Shown piece after piece: positions 7,788 through 11,495 of a DNA stretch of 11,495 nt. Both the position numbers and the translations under genes were made by a program. The notes under the pieces were generated by a model. The model ran no database searches, was not told where the DNA came from, and saw nothing but the letters and a program-made list of their open reading frames with translations. The DNA lies in NCBI GenBank assembly GCA_001970855.1, contig LSSN01002673.1:1-11495 (forward strand), given 5' to 3'. Source of the stretch: Smittium culicis. Lineage: Eukaryota > Kickxellomycota > Harpellomycetes > Harpellales > Legeriomycetaceae. Numbering within the stretch: position 1 is the stretch's first letter; every line of letters begins with the position of its first letter.

Positions 7788-9149
7788 CGCCATCTAAACC
7801 AGTAGATGGACATAATTACTTGTAACTTTAGCCTGATCGACACAGGAAGATATAAGAAATTAACAAAAAAAGTAAAAAAAAAAATCAGTAACAACTGAGC
7901 CCAAAAATCAACGAATGTGCCAATGGTTGAAAAGTTCGGATAAATATGAGTTTAGAAACCCACCAATAATTAAGGGGGGAAAATGTTGGAATTGCATAAA
8001 AATAAGTGTAAAACAGATTGGCGCTAATTTTAAAAAATAGGCAGACATCAGTTGTTTTTTTCTTAATCCAAGAGAATAAAATTCAAGCCTTGGCTTTTCT
8101 ATATAGGAAGTGACTGATTATAAAATAAGAAGTGAAAGATGAGAGGAGGTGGGGGGAGAATGCAGAGGAGTTTATTAAAAGCGATGAAACATCAAGACAG
8201 TAATGTTGGTATAGATGGGACCAAAAGTGGTAACAGTTTATCCTAAACAGAAAACTTTTCACTATAACATTCTTGCTATTTTAAAAAGTGATGGCCGCTA
8301 ATTAACGCTATTTTAGATGAGAGATTTCCGCACATTAACCTTCCACTCTACAGAAGAGATGACAATTAATTTTAAATAGACGAGTTACAGGCGCTTTATA
8401 TATGCAATGTATGTAAAATAACAGATTCCACTATATAATAAAACAATTAAAGTTGCTAAAAATTAAGCGCTATATGCCTATTTTTCAATAATTAAATCCA
8501 CCACCACTTTAAAAAACTACTTTTGCTGTTCGAGATTTGTTTGTTTCGTCAAGAAAAGTATATACCTTTTTTGAAGCAAGGGTAGTTTTATGCCAATAGG
8601 GAAAGAAAAGGTCACAAGAATCGATAAAGAAGAGGCAAATTAAAAAGTCACAAGAAACCATTTTAATTTAATTGTTGATGGTTAGGAAAATAGTAATAAT
8701 AGCGATAAAAGTGCAAAGTCACAAGAATCGATAAAGATAGCGAGTGGCATAAAAGAAAAAAGAGAAAAGAGAAAAAAGTGTGATTACGTGTCAAATAGCC
8801 AATTACCAAATAATATAATAAAGCAACCGCTAAATTAAATTAAATTTTTTTTTTAATTTGGATAGTTTTTATTTCACGAAGTTTATTAATTTACTTTTTT
8901 TTTGTAATTATAGAAATATGAGATTTTGGAAGAAAAAAAAGGGGGTGAGGGCGAAGAGAATGGAAGATTTTGGAAAGATTTAAATATAACTGGTTTTTTT
9001 TAGTGCTTATAAACTATAGCTAAATGCTGATTACTCTTTTTCCCCCCGCTGATAAATTAACAGCTCTACACTAATCGAATTTAAATCCTTCAAAAAATAA
9101 AAAAAATCAGCGAAAAGTCGAGCGATTGAATTCCCAAAATAAAAAAAAG
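7788..9149. other. noncoding stretch, purine-rich blocks then bias reversal
   Basis: No gene is recognised. The plus strand remains G over C in parts (22 G and 1 C at 8101-8160) and holds a purine block near 8139-8172. The block at about 8931-8963 (A8 followed by GGGGG and further purines) resembles a retrotransposon polypurine tract, but no LTR end follows. AGATTTTGGAA is repeated at 8921 and 8965. After about 9000 the excess of G disappears. Confidence 0.55.
8611..8737 (+). repeat. 20-bp spaced direct repeat with a third partial copy
   Basis: GTCACAAGAATCGATAAAGA occurs at 8611-8630 and again, identical, at 8718-8737, 107 bases apart. A partial copy, GTCACAAGAA, is at 8647-8656. The uneven spacing and the non-repeated DNA between copies argue against a simple satellite and against CRISPR. 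Confidence 0.8.
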
Positions 9150-9290
9150 CCCTCAATAATTACAGTGAATAAATGGTTGAAACCCCTCAGCAATTAAATT
9201 AAATGAATGATTGAAAATAGGATTAGTAATTAGATTAAATAAATGGGTGTAAACCCTCAATAATTGAATTAAAAAAATGATTGAAAAAAT
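9150..9290 (+). repeat. diverged minisatellite of about 35 bp, four units
   Basis: CCCTCA-type openings occur at 9150, 9184 and 9254, intervals of 34 and 70 bases, so a fourth unit that has lost its opening lies at about 9219. The shared pattern is CCCTCA, then an AATT-rich stretch, then AATGaTTGAAA. The units are clearly diverged, so the array is old. Confidence 0.7.
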
Positions 9291-10094
9291 AATTATTAGT
9301 TAAACAGTTAAAAAGATAATTTAAAATGGAGGGTATTTTATTAGTAAGAGAGATAGAGACGCTGACTAACAACAAGTTAAGACGTAAAGAGAGCAAGAGG
9401 CAATCAAAATAAAGAGAAAAGCTGATTTCGTTACGATTATTTTACAAGGTGGCTCTATCTCGCTAAGCACGTTTTTATCGTTGCTCAGCTGCCATAAAAA
9501 AAAAAGCCACTCAATAAGGCAGGGGGTAGATATAGAAATTATGCTCTGTATCTCAAAGATGAGAGTATATTCCTAATTAGGCAAACCGATATCCAAATTC
9601 GAACGGTTTCTGAGCATTTTCAGTTACGTTATTGCTTGCTCTCCCCACACCCCCTTTTCTTGTTGCTTGCACACTTTCCTGCCGCCCTATTTCCAGATTA
9701 TGACTTTTAGGATTACGAATGGGAATTTAATAATAGCGAGTGTTACATAATGGTGTCATTATGCAATAAGTGCTAGTTTAATCAGCTGAATGTTTCTCCA
9801 ATTACCTAATTAATCTCTGCCTCAGCAAATAAATATACGGCACGAGAAATCTCCAGCTTTATTAGCACTGGTGTCGATATGCATAAAAAATGCACCAACT
9901 TGCCCAAAGCAGCCAGGAAAAAGCTTAAAATTCCGTATGCGATTATAATTGGTATGGGAAACGTGAAATCGAATAATTGGCCCAATTTATGGGGAATATG
10001 TGCGGTCGCTGAATAGAAAAATAATAATCGCGGACGACTGCACAACATGGCGAATCAATATACCTCATATTACATAACTGATTCAATTATTATA
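9291..10094. other. noncoding stretch, C-biased in part
   Basis: No gene is assigned. A minus-strand frame, 9806-10048, begins at ATG and encodes 80 residues. A membrane-like segment covers roughly residues 30-60 (PIPIIIAYGILSFFLAALGK and on), and the frame ends at a stop on the 5' side of the plus strand. It has a plausible start, but I recognise no family and found no supporting neighbours, so I leave it as a low-probability candidate. At 9601-9660 I count 9 G and 19 C, opposite to the bias before 8.8 kb. Confidence 0.5.
9746..9763. repeat. small hairpin, 7-bp stem and 4-base loop
   Basis: CATAATG (9746-9752) pairs perfectly with CATTATG (9757-9763) around GTGT. It is a short AT-rich hairpin of unknown meaning. 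Confidence 0.6.
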
Positions 10095-10102
10095 TGACGT
10101 CA
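10095..10102. promoter_or_regulatory. perfect CRE palindrome TGACGTCA
   Basis: TGACGTCA is the full consensus site for CREB/ATF bZIP factors. It is seen directly, but there is no identified promoter or gene start beside it, and an 8-base site can occur by chance, so function is only a possibility. Confidence 0.3.
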
Positions 10103-10110
10103 AAATATAC

Positions 10111-10194
10111 AGCAAGGGTCAGGCTTTTATCCCTCGCTGTGATTAGCTAGAGTCATAAATACTCGCTTTTCTATACCCAAAAGCGGAAAAGCCT
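10111..10194. repeat. nested and overlapping inverted repeats
   Basis: AGGCTTTT (10121-10128) pairs with AAAAGCCT (10187-10194). Inside that span CGCTTTT (10164-10170) pairs with AAAAGCG (10179-10185) over an 8-base loop. AGCAAGGG (10111-10118) pairs with CCCTCGCT (10131-10138) with one mismatch, which competes with the long pairing. The group lies just after the CRE palindrome. Confidence 0.55.
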
Positions 10195-10494
10195 AATAAA
10201 AAAGTAATAAGCAGGTATCTACAAATGACTATAGGCGAGATGTTATTTATTGGAAACTTTTAAACGAATGATTCTGAAATTTTTCTGTCTCTCTCCCCAA
10301 CGTACATTCAATTGGCCATATTCTATTGAGCGCCATTCGCTTCGCACCAATTGTTTTGACGTCTATTTATTCTGCATAGACCTCGGATCGCAAATTCATT
10401 GGTGGTTTTTTAATCAGCAAAGATTTTGTAAATAGTTACATAAGATTGTTGATATTCCCAAAAAAAACAAATGCTGAATACTCAAATTTTTTAT
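10195..10494. other. short stretch with no recognised gene
   Basis: A plus frame of 61 codons at 10250-10435 starts only at TTG and encodes a tryptophan- and phenylalanine-rich product with no family I recognise. I see no regulatory feature that would support it as a gene. Confidence 0.5.
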
Positions 10495-10519
10495 AAATCA
10501 AATCAAATCAAATCAAATC
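10495..10519 (+). repeat. AAATC pentamer array, five units
   Basis: Five perfect tandem AAATC units are present, followed by GAGC. It is a simple microsatellite. Just downstream GTAATCTTGGAA occurs at 10527-10538 and again at 10577-10588, 50 bases apart. Confidence 0.9.
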
Positions 10520-10588
10520 GAGCAAAGTAATCTTGGAATATAAAAAGGTAAGAAAAAAAAAAAGAGTTTGGTTTAGGTAATCTTGGAA

Positions 10589-11495
10589 ACGAATAATTGT
10601 TATAAGTTTAAACTAATATGACATAAAAAAATAATTAAAAGTACCAACAACACGCTTATTTTATTTTCTATAGACGTAATTTTTTTTTTGACATGGGTAT
10701 TATAAAGCTATGGTTGATCCTTTTCATTTCTTTTTTTTTTTTTGTTCCCTGATAGATTCCGAAATAGGATAAAACATTAATGATTAAAAAAATCAGGCTT
10801 TTTTTTTTATATTTTCTAACTTGCCTTATTAAAACCCTTACTGTTAAATAAATCCCTATAATAAAATAAATCCCACAGCTTTTGCATGCAAGTGGCTAGA
10901 AAGCATCCAGCTAATAATAGGGAAAGCAAAACACTAAAAAGCTTTGAAAACCATCCGAATTCAACACCTTTAAATTTTGCTTTTTATTTTTTTTTACTCG
11001 CTTTATAATATTAGTGCCCGCAAATACATAATAAAAAATCGAGATTTTAAGTAAATTGACACGCAAAAAAAAAAAAAAGCTAAAAAAAAGGTGGAAAAAA
11101 ATGCCCATCGCCTTGCCCAATGCGAATAGCAATCAAGCTTGGCTTAATATCGTAAAAAAAAAAAAAAGGCTACAGAGATAAATAATAAAAGGACTGTCGC
11201 TTTTATCGCTCAGCTAACCTAATCGCCTAATGGGCCCGCCTAAATAAGGAAAAAATAAATAATATAGTGGTCAAATGTATGTTTGTTTGCCGGGATTTAA
11301 TAAATACAAGCATCTCTATCCCAATCCCATATCCCTCCCTCCTTTAAATAAGCCCTCCTTCCCTCCTCCCAAATCGTCCATTCTTGATATCTTTCTTACT
11401 TCTACATTTTCTGTATCGCTTCTAGATTCTCCTCTCAACTCTTATACTTAGCTAGAACCCTTTTATTATACCCCTATACTATACATCCTATTTTA
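10589..11495. other. AT-rich noncoding end with pyrimidine-rich tail
   Basis: No gene is recognised. The minus frame 10911-11132 is dominated by A/T runs and lysine/phenylalanine and is not credible. Runs of A or T longer than eight bases occur near 10681, 10731, 10800, 11066 and 11155. The plus strand of the last 170 bases is pyrimidine-rich (22 C and 3 G at 11341-11400), with TCCCTCCCTCCTTT at 11332-11345 and a pure pyrimidine run at 11353-11370. Confidence 0.6.

Noticed and set aside
7479..7894. Two overlapping minus-strand frames as a small protein with repeats.
   Set aside because: They cross a 40-bp tandem repeat whose units fall in different phases, so the open frames are a by-product of the repeat.
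8611..8737. CRISPR array.
   Set aside because: Only two full copies, uneven spacing and no neighbouring cas genes.
8931..8963. Polypurine tract like that before a 3' LTR.
   Set aside because: No LTR-like TG start follows and purine blocks are common in this G-biased segment.
10911..11132. Minus-strand 73-codon frame.
   Set aside because: It is composed mainly of A/T homopolymer translation and has no protein-like composition.
11332..11370. G-quadruplex or i-motif on the pyrimidine tail.
   Set aside because: Five CCC runs exist, but the gap between the second and third is about 13 bases, so the usual four-run rule is not met.

Overview
This window reads as AT-rich, gene-poor eukaryotic intergenic DNA, most likely from an arthropod and possibly an insect. 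I base that on the absence of any convincing intact gene, on long A and T runs on both strands, on several small tandem repeats, on a decayed Ty1/copia-type retrotransposon fragment, and on a weak resemblance of one short reading frame to insect gustatory or odorant receptors. I saw no bacterial operon structure, tRNA, rRNA or CRISPR array. The taxonomic guess is inference; only the copia relic is reasonably firm. Layout: positions 1-41 are a TTA microsatellite, and 42 to about 2150 are extremely AT-rich and stop-dense. Around 2152-2260 lies an LTR-like stretch that ends in four TTCCA words spaced exactly 10 bp. From about 2350 the GC content jumps (6 of 60 bases at 1201-1260 against 29 of 60 at 2581-2640), and 2350-2515 holds a frameshifted copia pol relic. 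GC falls back in steps after about 2880. Positions 3279-4000 hold two overlapping short frames; the second resembles the C-terminal half of an insect chemoreceptor broken by a stop. An unassigned 103-codon frame sits at 5206-5517. From about 4500 to 8800 the plus strand is markedly G-rich over C, with purine tracts, a cruciform-prone inverted-repeat cluster (6928-6974), a mirror repeat (7127-7150), a 40-bp minisatellite (7668-7787) and a 20-bp spaced repeat (8611-8737). After about 9000 the bias reverses to C over G. That part holds a 35-bp minisatellite (about 9150-9290), a group of hairpins with a CRE-type palindrome (10095-10194), an AAATC pentamer array (10495-10519) and a pyrimidine-rich end (11332-11370). 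No set of genes here works together as a visible pathway. The window looks like a repeat and pseudogene graveyard. The items most worth a second look are the copia relic with its phased TTCCA array, the possible chemoreceptor pseudogene, and the strand-composition reversal near 9 kb.
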